Source: an uncultured bacterium
GTDB lineage: Bacteria > Patescibacteriota > Saccharimonadia > Saccharimonadales > Saccharimonadaceae
Reading direction: 5' to 3'
Length of the DNA: 64,000 bases
NCBI GenBank assembly: GCA_937863415.1
Contig: CALMFC010000005.1
Coordinates: 1-64,000, forward strand
Positions 13,356-22,026 of the stretch are shown piece by piece (position 1 is the first letter of the stretch; each line of letters begins with the position of its first letter). Made by a program: the position numbers and the translations under genes. The notes under the pieces are model-generated. The model ran no database searches. It was not told the DNA's origin and saw only the letters and a program-made list of their open reading frames with translations.

Positions 13356-15796
13356 CTGTCTCTTGTCTCGACCGCTTCACCACCAATTTCATCGGCTTTG
13401 AATTTGCTATCAACGATAGCCTGAACCTGTTCTAAACTAATCTCGATTACACTACCTGGATCCACCTGGCCAGATAGCATTTGTTTTGCGACAGTGTTTT
13501 CAACTGCTCGTTGAACAACTCGTCGCATTGGTCTGGCGCCTAGTCGTGGATCATATCCTGCATAAACTAGGTATTCTTTGGCGTCTTGGGCGACATTAAC
13601 GCTCACCTTTTGTAGCGACAGTGTTTTATTAACGCCAACTAATATCAAATCTACTACCTGCAACAATTCGGCATGGTTCAGTGGCCTAAACATTACGATG
13701 TCATCAAACCGATTCAAAAATTCTGACTTAAATTGACCGCTGTCAATCAGTTCATCAACAAATTGTTTTTCAAACTGTTCGATATCGTATCCTCGGTCAA
13801 TATACTCACGAATCCGGTCGGCCCCGGCGTTACTGGTGCCGATAATAATCGCATCGCGAAAACTGACTTCACGGTTCCTAACGTCTCGCAAGACTCCTTC
13901 ATCTAGTAACTGTAACAAAGTTGTCAAAACGTTTGGGTGAGCTTTTTCAATTTCATCCAGTAAAATAACACTAAACGGTTGCTTCATAACCTGGGCAGTC
14001 AAGCTATTGGCATCATCCGCTCCATCCGCAATCAAGCGCATGACGTCATCGTTGCTCACGAATTCATTCATATCTAAACGGATAATTTTATTTTCACCAC
14101 CGAAATATATTTCAGCTAATGCCTTAGCGAGTTCGGTCTTGCCGACGCCCGTAGGACCTAAAAACAAAAATGTGCCGATTGGTCGGTCTTGGTTGCGTAC
14201 CCCCGCCCTGGCGCGCCGTAGTGCATCACTAACTACACCTACGGCCCGAGTTTGATTAATCATACGTTCATGAATCAGATTTTCTAAGTTAAGTAACTTT
14301 TCGCGTTCATCATCCCCAGTTGCTACACCTACTTTGACGTCAGTTGTTTTCTCGATTGCCTGCCTGACCGACTCTGCTGTTACTAAACCGTCTTCGGAAT
14401 AATCAGCCGCGGTTTCTAGTAACCTAAGTGCCCGGCCCGGCATAGCTAGTTCATAAACATATCGTTCACTCAGACGATAAGCTTCTTCTAGCGCTTGGTA
14501 CATATACGTCACTTGGTGGCTAAGTTCGATATAAATCGATTGTTCTTGCATAACTTTGATAGTTTCAGGTTTAGTAGCCGGTGCAATATTAATCCGATTA
14601 AAAACATTTGACATAGCTGGGTTACGCTGGCTAATTTGAAGAAAGCGCTGTTCATCCATGGTCAAGACCATACGCAGACGCCCTGCCTCCAAGATAGGTA
14701 AAAGTAAGTTCGATATATCAACCGACCCCACTCCTTCTTCGAAAAATAACTGTGCGTTATCTAGACAAATAATGATGTTTTTGGCAGTAAACGCTTCGCT
14801 CAGAATGCGCATCAATAAATCCTCTACTTCACCCCGTCCAGGCGCAGCCGGAATTAAGGCTGATGCGTCTAACATAAAGACTTGTCTAAACCGTAAATTA
14901 TCAGGCACATCTGCATTAGCGTCCATCAGTTTCTTGGCGAAAGCATGAATAATTTGAGTTTTACCAACACCCGGTGTGCCAACTAGTACTGCATTTTGTC
15001 GTCCACCCTTACTAAATGTTGCAATCAACTTCCCCAAAGATTCATCGTGAGCCACCAGCTGCACCGACGAGCCCTTACCGATTTGTTGACTGATATTTTG
15101 CCCGAACCGACTAAGTAGCGGTGTCCATCCAAACGACCAGTCACGTGCGATTCCACCCGTTCTAGTTGGTGTTCGGCTTGCTTCAATAAGTTTGCGCAGA
15201 TGGTTATACCAATACACACCAGCTAGCAAATCTTGACTATCTAGTTGCAGACGATTTATTAAACTTTCGTACCCAGGAATACTCTGTATCAAGGCCACGA
15301 TCAGTACGGCAGCAGATATATTATGGCTGTTTGTTTGTTTTCTTATTTCCCACGCTTTGTCCCAAACGGCTTGCATATCTGCACTATCTTTTGATAAGAG
15401 TTCTTGCAAAAATCGAGCGCTAAGCCCAAACCTAGCCCCGAAAAACTGACCGCCAGGTATCTGACCAACAATCATAGCAACGTCAAACGGAGATGGATTC
15501 CTGGGTAATCTACCTAAAATCTCGCCAGACAACATATCGTCAATCGTTTTGGGCTTTTCGGTCACTGCCAAATGGTATAGTTCGCCTTTGTACCATTCGT
15601 AAATCATAGCCGGAACTGCCGCCAGCCCCAATAACGCCCAACCGACTGGCATCTCGATAATTATTAGCGCAATACCGGCAATTATTAGTAAAGCCACAGC
15701 GGGCGTAAGTAGGTTTAGCCAAACTCGACCAATAGCCACCCCAATTCGAGCTTTGTCAGCCCGATAACTTCGATAATTAAAGTTTAGCTCTGCCAT
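13352..15796 (-). CDS. clpC: Membrane-anchored ClpC-like AAA+ ATPase
   Basis: 814 residues. The N-terminus carries two membrane helices (about 28-70) and then a degenerate Clp-N-like helical region (about 90-205), instead of starting with a Clp-N domain. AAA domain 1 has Walker A GTPGVGKT (about 272), but its Walker B reads ICLDNAQ, with Asn in place of the catalytic Glu, and the usual arginine-finger region is NPAMSNVFNR. AAA domain 2 is canonical: GPTGVGKTE (about 547), LLDEIEKAH (about 609), sensor GTSNAG and sensor-2 GARPMRR. So domain 2 probably does the work. Start 15796 overlaps the upstream membrane-protein gene by 13 bp. No ClpP lies in this window. Role: probably unfolding of proteins at the membrane. 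Confidence 0.88.
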   Translation of the reverse strand: MAELNFNYRSYRADKARIGVAIGRVWLNLLTPAVALLIIAGIALIIIEMPVGWALLGLAAVPAMIYEWYKGELYHLAVTEKPKTIDDMLSGEILGRLPRNPSPFDVAMIVGQIPGGQFFGARFGLSARFLQELLSKDSADMQAVWDKAWEIRKQTNSHNISAAVLIVALIQSIPGYESLINRLQLDSQDLLAGVYWYNHLRKLIEASRTPTRTGGIARDWSFGWTPLLSRFGQNISQQIGKGSSVQLVAHDESLGKLIATFSKGGRQNAVLVGTPGVGKTQIIHAFAKKLMDANADVPDNLRFRQVFMLDASALIPAAPGRGEVEDLLMRILSEAFTAKNIIICLDNAQLFFEEGVGSVDISNLLLPILEAGRLRMVLTMDEQRFLQISQRNPAMSNVFNRINIAPATKPETIKVMQEQSIYIELSHQVTYMYQALEEAYRLSERYVYELAMPGRALRLLETAADYSEDGLVTAESVRQAIEKTTDVKVGVATGDDEREKLLNLENLIHERMINQTRAVGVVSDALRRARAGVRNQDRPIGTFLFLGPTGVGKTELAKALAEIYFGGENKIIRLDMNEFVSNDDVMRLIADGADDANSLTAQVMKQPFSVILLDEIEKAHPNVLTTLLQLLDEGVLRDVRNREVSFRDAIIIGTSNAGADRIREYIDRGYDIEQFEKQFVDELIDSGQFKSEFLNRFDDIVMFRPLNHAELLQVVDLILVGVNKTLSLQKVSVNVAQDAKEYLVYAGYDPRLGARPMRRVVQRAVENTVAKQMLSGQVDPGSVIEISLEQVQAIVDSKFKADEIGGEAVETRDS

Positions 15797-16170
15797 GTTG
15801 GCACCCATCCAATCGCCATCGCAATCAAACCAACTATTGGGAATAATGGAATTAGTGGCCAGAACAACATAATAATTAGCCCAAACAAACTTTGAATCGA
15901 CAAAACAATCACACCGGCAATAATCATACACGTCCTTGCGATCGCACCAACTACCCGAGAAACAGTCCGATCAGCAAACGCACGCATCTGATCGGCCACC
16001 GACCCACTGATTCTACCTGCTGATATTTGTCTAAACGGAGCAAACAGCGTTTTAAACATTAATCCAATCGAAAAGAAATCGGCGGTCGCCTTCAGACGGT
16101 TCACTATCATCTGTAAACGGCTGGTCCATCCGCCTCCATACCACCAACCCAATATTCCCACCAAAAACAT
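15784..16170 (-). CDS. Small membrane protein encoded ahead of clpC
   Basis: 128 residues: an N-terminal amphipathic/hydrophobic segment (MFLVGILGWWYGGGW), a polar middle with an LFAPFRQISAGRISGS segment, and two C-terminal membrane helices. No named family. The start is set at ATG 16170 because TATAAT ends exactly 6 nt before it; longer versions would run through the promoter. Its stop lies inside the start of the clpC-like gene, so the two are translationally coupled, and it may be a membrane partner of that ATPase. Confidence 0.65.
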   Translation of the reverse strand: MFLVGILGWWYGGGWTSRLQMIVNRLKATADFFSIGLMFKTLFAPFRQISAGRISGSVADQMRAFADRTVSRVVGAIARTCMIIAGVIVLSIQSLFGLIIMLFWPLIPLFPIVGLIAMAIGWVPTWQS

Positions 16171-16176
16171 ACTGTA

Positions 16177-16182
16177 ATTATA
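16177..16182 (-). promoter_or_regulatory. -10 box of the membrane protein-clpC unit
   Basis: TATAAT on the minus strand, 6 nt before ATG 16170. The palindrome at 16184-16238 covers the region where the -35 would lie. Confidence 0.65.
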
Positions 16183-16183
16183 G

Positions 16184-16238
16184 CATTGACGAGACGAAAG
16201 AAGCGAAAACTCGTTTTCAGTTCTGAGGCGACTCAATG
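16184..16238. repeat. Palindromic repeat, copy 1 (also before recA)
   Basis: CATTGA...TCAATG outer arms and an inner GAAAAC/GTTTTC dyad. Nearly identical to 35196-35249 upstream of recA, and placed the same way relative to a TATAAT -10. A partial third copy (CATTGGCGAGACGAAAGAAGC) is at 16262-16282. Confidence 0.75.
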
Positions 16239-16293
16239 CTTCAAAGATCCTATCTTTATAGCATTGGCGAGACGAAAGAAGCCAATAGAATGT

Positions 16294-16299
16294 TATACT
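16294..16299 (+). promoter_or_regulatory. -10 box of murT
   Basis: TATACT ending 6 nt before ATG 16306; no Shine-Dalgarno in between. Confidence 0.7.
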
Positions 16300-16305
16300 A
16301 TTCAT

Positions 16306-17580
16306 ATGTCAAAACCTCTTGTTACGATTTTGGGTAAAGCCGTCCGCAAGGCTGCTCAGATGCGCGGAGGCGGCTCTGCCCTACCAGGTCTATTCGTGGA
16401 GCGAATCGACCCTAGCTTCATCAAACGCACGCTCTCTAGCCTACCTCATGGCGTAGTAGTTATTAGCGGCACCAACGGCAAGACAACAACCACAAAAATG
16501 GTTGTTGAATTACTTGAAAGCCAAGGCCTCAAAGTTTTTACTAACCGAACTGGAAGTAATTTTACTCGAGGTGTTGCAGCTGCTTTACTAGGTGAAATTA
16601 ACATAAAGGGTCATCTAGATGCCGACATTGCCGTTTTAGAACTGGACGAAGCTCACGCTACAAACTTTGTCCGAGTGATACCGCCAAAGTACAGTTTGCT
16701 ACTTAATGTTATGCGCGATCAACTGGATAGATTTGGCGAAATCGACCACACAACCAGGCTGTTGCGTATCGTTGCAGAGGCTACAACTAATTCTGTCGTG
16801 TTGAACCGTGATGATGCCAGAGTTGCCAGTATTGCCGACTTTATAACTGACGCCAAGATATCTTATTTTGGTCTAGACCAATCGCTTTATTCAATGTTCC
16901 CCGAGGACGATGGCTTGCACGGCAGTAATGTAAAACTGGCTAGTAAAATCAAAGCAGACGTCGTATTGGTGAAAATATCTAACCAAAACGCTACGTTTAA
17001 TATTGATGGACAAAATATCGAAACTATTCTAAAACTTACTGGAATTTATAATGTTTATAACGTGGCCGCAGCCCTCGCCTTAGTGCGACAAATTGTGCCC
17101 GATAGCTTAAATCAGGCGGCGCTACTAAAAGCGCTTTCAAACGTAACGCCCGCATTTGGACGAGGCGAAACATTAATCGTAGACGGGAAACCGCTAGAAT
17201 TAGTACTTGTCAAAAACCCGTCTGGATTTCGACTTGGGCTAAAATCATTTAAACCAAATGGTTTTGCAACCATGATCGCCATCAACGACAACTATGCCGA
17301 TGGTCGTGATATGTCATGGCTGTGGGATGTAGATTTTGACAGCCTTAAAGACACAGGCGTCGTTCAACTATCAGGTATAAGAGCATTTGACATGGCCCTG
17401 CGCCTGCAATACGACGAAGTCCCAATCAAAAATGTAGTCCAACCTAGACTGTCTAAAGCTCTAAAGTCTTTCTTGAAGGCAAGTACTAATCAGCCAAAAC
17501 GAATTTATTGCACTTACACCGCTATGCTTTCTCTTCGTAAAGAGCTATCAAAAATGACTAATGTCGAGGTAATTAAATGA
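16306..17580 (+). CDS. murT: Lipid II isoglutaminyl synthase, MurT subunit
   Basis: With GatD, amidates the alpha-carboxyl of the D-Glu residue in lipid II. 424 residues. A Mur-ligase ATP site VISGTNGKTTTTKM lies near residue 52; LFVERIDPSFI before it and the C-terminal DUF1727-type region (NPSGF, IAINDNYADGRDMSWLWD) are typical of MurT. The four-cysteine zinc ribbon found in the central domain of staphylococcal MurT is not visible: only one cysteine occurs, near the C-terminus. Start 16306 is set by TATACT 6 nt upstream and by the start of homology. It overlaps gatD by 4 bp. Confidence 0.93.
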   Translation: MSKPLVTILGKAVRKAAQMRGGGSALPGLFVERIDPSFIKRTLSSLPHGVVVISGTNGKTTTTKMVVELLESQGLKVFTNRTGSNFTRGVAAALLGEINIKGHLDADIAVLELDEAHATNFVRVIPPKYSLLLNVMRDQLDRFGEIDHTTRLLRIVAEATTNSVVLNRDDARVASIADFITDAKISYFGLDQSLYSMFPEDDGLHGSNVKLASKIKADVVLVKISNQNATFNIDGQNIETILKLTGIYNVYNVAAALALVRQIVPDSLNQAALLKALSNVTPAFGRGETLIVDGKPLELVLVKNPSGFRLGLKSFKPNGFATMIAINDNYADGRDMSWLWDVDFDSLKDTGVVQLSGIRAFDMALRLQYDEVPIKNVVQPRLSKALKSFLKASTNQPKRIYCTYTAMLSLRKELSKMTNVEVIK

Positions 17581-18299
17581 GTCAAAAATTAATTACAATC
17601 TTGCAACTATACCCGCGCGACATGAACATTTACGGCGACCATGGAAACATGTTGGTCTTAAAAAAGCGTCTCGAATGGTCGGGTTATGATGTTAAAGTAA
17701 TCGAATATAACCAAGGTGACGAATTTCCAAAAGACATCGATTTAATAGTAGGTGGCGGTGGCCAGGACAGCGGACAAACCAAGATTCAAGCTGATTTAAT
17801 CAAAATCGGACCAAAACTACGTAAACTGGCCGATGCCAAAATGCCAATGCTAATGGTGTGTGGACTGTATCAACTGTTCGGTAAGTTCTTTCAAACAATC
17901 AATAATGAAACAATTGAAGGAATCGGACTATTTGATATTGAAACATACGGTAAGTCCGAGCGTTTAATTGGCAATATCTTAATCGAAAGTGACAAATTTG
18001 GTTACATAATTGGATACGAAAATCATAGTGGTCAAACCTTCCTTGGACAAAGCGTCAAGCCACTAGGTGTGGTTCGAATGGGCGCTGGTAACAACACGAC
18101 CGATGCACATGAAGGTGCGATGTATAAAAACGTAATAGGTAGTTATCTGCACGGCTCGCTTTTACCAAAAAACCCTAATATCGCTGACTACTTAATTGAA
18201 CAGGCCGTTATCAATAAATACGGTGAGTTCGAACCGCAAATAATCGATGACCGATTTGCAGACTCTGCCAGAAAAGTTGCGACTAGACGTCCACGTTAA
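17577..18299 (+). CDS. gatD: Lipid II isoglutaminyl synthase, glutaminase subunit GatD
   Basis: 240 residues, class I glutamine amidotransferase-like domain of the CobB/CobQ type. It releases ammonia from glutamine and passes it to MurT. The catalytic cysteine is in MLMVCGLYQLFG (about residue 94) and the catalytic histidine in GSYLHGSLLPKNP. The ATGA overlap with murT fits tight coupling of the two subunits. The length is usual for the family. It is convergent with the peroxiredoxin gene, with a 4-bp overlap at the 3' ends. Confidence 0.94.
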   Translation: MSQKLITILQLYPRDMNIYGDHGNMLVLKKRLEWSGYDVKVIEYNQGDEFPKDIDLIVGGGGQDSGQTKIQADLIKIGPKLRKLADAKMPMLMVCGLYQLFGKFFQTINNETIEGIGLFDIETYGKSERLIGNILIESDKFGYIIGYENHSGQTFLGQSVKPLGVVRMGAGNNTTDAHEGAMYKNVIGSYLHGSLLPKNPNIADYLIEQAVINKYGEFEPQIIDDRFADSARKVATRRPR

Positions 18300-18757
18300 G
18301 ATTTTTGTAGTAATTTTAAATCAGAAATAACTTTTTCACCATGCCCCATTGGTGTAACTCTGCCATACTCTTTTACTACCTGGCCATTAGGGTCAATAAT
18401 AAACGTTTTACGCAACGTACCCTCCATGCCAAATTGTTTCTTGCCCCAAGCACCGTAACTATCCATGACAGCATGGTCATTGTCGGTTAGGAGTGTGAAG
18501 TTAAGTGAGTGATGGGCTTTGAACTTCTCGTGACTAGAGGCATCGTCCTTACTGACACCAACAATCTCAGCTCCGAGTGCAGCCAAGTCATCGCGTGCAT
18601 CGCGCATACTGCACGCTTCAACTGTACAACCAGCAGTTTCATCTTTAGGATAAAAGTACAATACGACCCACTTACCACTATAGTCGGCTAAACTATGCAT
18701 CGTACCTGTGTCATCTGGTAAATTGAAATTCGGCGCTTTGTATGGAACATTCTTCAT
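18296..18757 (-). CDS. bcp: Thioredoxin-dependent peroxiredoxin, Bcp/PrxQ type
   Basis: 153 residues. It reduces H2O2 and organic peroxides. The peroxidatic cysteine lies in DETAGCTVEACSMRD, with the resolving cysteine five residues on, as in PrxQ. FYPKDETAGC and the GTLRKTFIIDPNG segment are family hallmarks. Start ATG 18757 lies 8 nt after a TATACT, so probably leaderless. It is divergent from the glycosyltransferase gene starting at 18787, and the two promoters overlap in about 30 bp. Confidence 0.93.
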   Translation of the reverse strand: MKNVPYKAPNFNLPDDTGTMHSLADYSGKWVVLYFYPKDETAGCTVEACSMRDARDDLAALGAEIVGVSKDDASSHEKFKAHHSLNFTLLTDNDHAVMDSYGAWGKKQFGMEGTLRKTFIIDPNGQVVKEYGRVTPMGHGEKVISDLKLLQKS

Positions 18758-18786
18758 ATAACCATAGTATACTAGCCTTTAGGAAA

Positions 18787-20295
18787 ATGACCCAACTTAG
18801 ACAATCACTTAAAAGTTTTTGGCAGAGTATCTCTAGCTTACCTACGCGTTGGTATCTTGTCGGTATTTTAGCTATTGCAACTATCGCACGGCTAATTAGT
18901 CTGACGAAAGCCAGTATATGGCACGACGAAGGCTTTACGATGATGTTAATGAGACATGACGTAGCTGATATTATCGCCCGAACAGCACGTGATGTTCATC
19001 CACCACTTTATTACATCGTTACCCACTGGTGGAGCATATTATTTAGTGATAGTGAATTTGCTATTCGCGGACTAAGCTTGCTCTTCGGCCTGGGAATAGT
19101 CATTCTGACCTATTTTATAGTTAAGCGATTAAAGTTTAGCGAAAGCACAGCAAGACTATCGACACTGCTGGTAGCAATTGGGCCATTCTTAGTGAGATAC
19201 AGCCAGGAAGCTCGTATGTACAGTATGGCTGCCTTATTAGTCTGCGCGGCGACTTTAGTCATGCTTATCGCGCTCGATATCAGTAAAAAACAATCCATGC
19301 GCAGGCAATTGTTATGGTGGTTAGCATATGGCGCACTGATGGCTGCGGGCCTTTACACGCACTACTATGTCGTCTTTATTATTCCTGTTCATATCGGCTA
19401 TGCAATCTTTAGATTTGGTGGCATTTCAAAACTAGTAAAAAGTAAAAGTTGGTGGAGCGGTAACCTGCTGGCAACGTTATTATTTATCCCCTGGATTCCG
19501 AGTTTGATATCACAATTCACACGCGTTCAATCAGGATTTTGGATTCCACCAGCTGACGCTGAGACAATTCCAACTACCCTAATGCAATTCTCTATTTTTA
19601 ACGGCAATATCGTACCGTCCAGTGTCGAAATGCTATTGATGCTCGCGTTTGCGTGTATTTTGACAGCCGTTATTGTTAGGATGAAAAAACGCTCTAACTT
19701 AGTATTTTTGACCGCTTGGGCTTTTTTGCCACTGCTACTTGTTTTACTCATCAGCCTGAAGCAACCAGTTTATTATGATCGCTACTTCGTCTATGCGTCC
19801 GTCGCATTCTATATCATTTTGGCCGTACTCATTATGCATAAAAATATTCGTACGTGGATGAAAGGCATACTCATTGCGTTAGTTTGTCTGGTGTCAATTA
19901 TTGGAATCTACAACGTATATACGCAAGCTAACCACGCAATGCGCGACGTCGGCAGTTACGTCAGCGCTAACTATCAACCTGGCGATGTTTTAGTATCAGC
20001 CGAACTTTATACTTACTTTGATTTTAGCTATTACAACAAAACCAACCAACCTGTAAAATTACTGTCAGCCGAACCCCTGAGTGGCTATGGCGAAACTAGT
20101 CTGCTTTATGATAACCAACGTAACATCGTAGTGAACAGCCTCAGCGACATTCAGCCGTCATCTAGTCAAAAACGTATTTGGGTTATAGGCAAAACTGGCG
20201 AGCACGATTACTTTAGCAAAGACATTCCAACTAGCTGGGAATTACTAGATCAAAAGCAAGCTGGTGATTCAGCCGTTCGACTTTACTCGTTATAG
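18787..20295 (+). CDS. GT-C family membrane glycosyltransferase (PMT/ArnT-like)
   Basis: 502 residues with about ten membrane helices. After the first helix comes SIWHDEGFT, the acidic motif typical of GT-C enzymes that use polyprenyl-phosphate sugars, and VHPPLYY follows in the first long loop, as in the GT39/GT83-like PMT_2 group. A soluble C-terminal domain (about 400-502) follows. It probably transfers a sugar to a surface polymer or protein. Start ATG 18787 is chosen for the AGGA just upstream; the earlier ATG 18742 lies within the divergent peroxiredoxin gene. It ends 1 bp from the convergent opgC-like gene. Confidence 0.82.
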   Translation: MTQLRQSLKSFWQSISSLPTRWYLVGILAIATIARLISLTKASIWHDEGFTMMLMRHDVADIIARTARDVHPPLYYIVTHWWSILFSDSEFAIRGLSLLFGLGIVILTYFIVKRLKFSESTARLSTLLVAIGPFLVRYSQEARMYSMAALLVCAATLVMLIALDISKKQSMRRQLLWWLAYGALMAAGLYTHYYVVFIIPVHIGYAIFRFGGISKLVKSKSWWSGNLLATLLFIPWIPSLISQFTRVQSGFWIPPADAETIPTTLMQFSIFNGNIVPSSVEMLLMLAFACILTAVIVRMKKRSNLVFLTAWAFLPLLLVLLISLKQPVYYDRYFVYASVAFYIILAVLIMHKNIRTWMKGILIALVCLVSIIGIYNVYTQANHAMRDVGSYVSANYQPGDVLVSAELYTYFDFSYYNKTNQPVKLLSAEPLSGYGETSLLYDNQRNIVVNSLSDIQPSSSQKRIWVIGKTGEHDYFSKDIPTSWELLDQKQAGDSAVRLYSL

Positions 20296-21423
20296 TTATC
20301 TAGGGATGACTTTCATCAGAACTTTGTAATGTATACACAATCTGATAGCCAAAATTATTGATGCCACGACTATAAAGTTCCACCATAGCTCGCCACCAGT
20401 CAAATACAAATGGACAAAGAATATTGCGATGGCATGCAAGGTATAAACATACAGCGAATTCATACCAAACGGAATAATCAACCAGCCGATAGTTTTAACG
20501 ATTGGTTTCTCGAACTTTTTGAAAATATAAAATCCAGCCCAGAACCAAATGAGCGCCAGCAAAATACGGGTTAACGGCAAGCGCTCCTTGTCAAAGAAAT
20601 TAACGCACAAGTCATGTTGCAATTGAGGATTAACGCCAATCGCGTCAAAATTGAATCCCATAATCGATAGCATAATTAGTACGTTAATAACAAATGTGAC
20701 TCCAGCTATGCTCAACAAACTAATCGTTGCAAAGCGCTTAATTGGTTGCTTAAGGTCGTTCCAGATTTTTACAATCTTGGGCCAGTAAAATCCAATCATC
20801 GCGCCACCAAAGAACAATACTTGCCACGACAAAGGTTGCAGATACTCTTGAGTTTCAAACGCAACCGCTGGATCGTTTGGAAACAGCAACCACACCAAGA
20901 AACTCATCGCCAACACGATATACCACTTGCCTTTTCGAAGCAGCCAGAACACCAGTGGGCTAATAAATAGGAATATGGCATATAAGCGCAAATAATCAGC
21001 CCAGCCATAATAATACTGGAACGAGAATGTCTGCCATAAAACTGTAAAGATATTGGTATCTGGCGATATAATACCAGGCTTGAGCCCAGGATTATTCATA
21101 TAGAAGATCCAACCGATAAATGTAAACAACAGTATCATCACGACCGCGGTCACATACAGTTGGAAACCACGCTTCAGCAACAGTTTGGTTACTTTACGCA
21201 TGGGCTCATTAATTAATTTTCGGCCGCGCACAATTCCCAGTACAATACCTGATATTAAAAAGAAGCCCTCGGCCGCCGTTACGAACAGTCCACCGCGAGC
21301 TGACCACCAATCGAGTCCGTTTGGAAAGAAATTGAGGTGGTCGATAATAATCGCCACCAGAAAATACCCTCGCATTAAATCAAAGGTTAGGATACGTGAT
21401 GACGGTTTCTTAATCTCACTCAA
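20296..21423 (-). CDS. opgC: OpgC-family membrane acyltransferase
   Basis: 375 residues with about ten membrane segments. The N-terminal motif RILTFDLMRGYFLVAIIIDH matches the OpgC group of acyltransferase-3-like proteins (DxxRG...H), which succinylate periplasmic glucans in Proteobacteria. Here it more likely acylates a surface glycan. The start is TTG 21423, the only start near the homology; TATAAT ends 7 nt upstream, again leaderless. It is convergent with the GT-C gene, whose product could make the acceptor. Confidence 0.82.
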   Translation of the reverse strand: MSEIKKPSSRILTFDLMRGYFLVAIIIDHLNFFPNGLDWWSARGGLFVTAAEGFFLISGIVLGIVRGRKLINEPMRKVTKLLLKRGFQLYVTAVVMILLFTFIGWIFYMNNPGLKPGIISPDTNIFTVLWQTFSFQYYYGWADYLRLYAIFLFISPLVFWLLRKGKWYIVLAMSFLVWLLFPNDPAVAFETQEYLQPLSWQVLFFGGAMIGFYWPKIVKIWNDLKQPIKRFATISLLSIAGVTFVINVLIMLSIMGFNFDAIGVNPQLQHDLCVNFFDKERLPLTRILLALIWFWAGFYIFKKFEKPIVKTIGWLIIPFGMNSLYVYTLHAIAIFFVHLYLTGGELWWNFIVVASIILAIRLCIHYKVLMKVIPR

Positions 21424-21539
21424 TTTGTCTATTATACCAAGATTTCTCTGTTAAGGTCTGCACGCATTGCCCTAATTGCACGTAACCACTGGAAAAAGCG
21501 TTGCCACTAAGGTATAATTCCTCAGGTAATACACCGTAT

Positions 21540-21660
21540 CGGGGTGTGGCGCAGTTGATAGTGAGAACTGCCAGTGGCAGTTCGCAAGGCGACGTTACAA
21601 ATGAACTGTGTTCATTTGACTAACTCGCGTTGGCCAGAGGAACGTGACCGCTCGGTTTGG
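21540..21660 (+). repeat. tRNA-Pro 5' fragment with type 1 insert
   Basis: CGGGGTGTGGCGCAGTTGATAG (21540-21561) copies the 5' end of tRNA-Pro up to the D-loop. A type 1 insert follows (21562-21648): an AACTGCC/GGCAGTT hairpin, TCGCAAGGC, an AATGAAC/GTTCATT hairpin, then GGAACGTGAC. tRNA-like sequence CGCTCGGTTTGG resumes after it. Unlike the other copies, the join is in the D-arm. Confidence 0.8.
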
Positions 21661-21716
21661 TCGAGCGCAAAACACTTTTGACAAGTACATTAATAGTTTA
21701 TACTTACCGTATATTT

Positions 21717-21792
21717 CGGGGTGTGGCGCAGTTGATAGCGCGCTCGGTTTGGGACCGAGAGGTCGAAGGTTTGAGTCCTTTCACCCCGACCA
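21717..21792 (+). tRNA. tRNA-Pro (TGG)
   Basis: Acceptor CGGGGTG/CACCCCG, anticodon stem CTCGG/CCGAG with loop TTTGGGA (TGG), T-arm GAAGG-TTTGAGT-CCTTT, encoded CCA. The T-loop begins TTT rather than TTC. Confidence 0.95.
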
Positions 21793-21830
21793 AGAAAAGA
21801 TCTGTCCTTCTGGGCAGATTTTTTCTTGTT
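21793..21830 (+). terminator. Intrinsic terminator of tRNA-Pro
   Basis: AAGAAAAGATCTG...CAGATTTTTTCTT hairpin starting at the CCA. Confidence 0.8.
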
Positions 21831-21840
21831 TGTGGTAATG

Positions 21841-22016
21841 CCTCAACCTTCGACCTCAGAAGTCGAAGGTGAGAACTGCCAGTGGCAGTTCGCAAGGCGA
21901 TGTCACTGATGAACTATGTTCATCCAGCCTGACTCGCGGGGTCGCCGGAGGTGACTGAGTCCTTTCACCCCGACCAAATAAATAAGACCGTCCTTGGACA
22001 GTCTTTTTTATTTGGA
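21841..22016 (+). repeat. tRNA-Pro trailer module with type 1 insert
   Basis: Antisense T-arm AACCTTCGAC, loop, T-arm strand GTCGAAGGT (21862-21870), type 1 insert (21871-21955), tRNA-Pro 3' end with CCA (21956-21976), and a new terminator (21977-22014; GACCGTCC/GGACAGTC flanked by AAATAAA/TTTATTT). Confidence 0.85.
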
Positions 22017-22026
22017 ACCGTAGCAA

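Noticed and set aside
21871-21955. Integron attC site
   Set aside because: Folded shape is similar in spirit, but the R'/R'' GTTRRRY/RYYYAAC boxes are missing and no integron integrase is seen.
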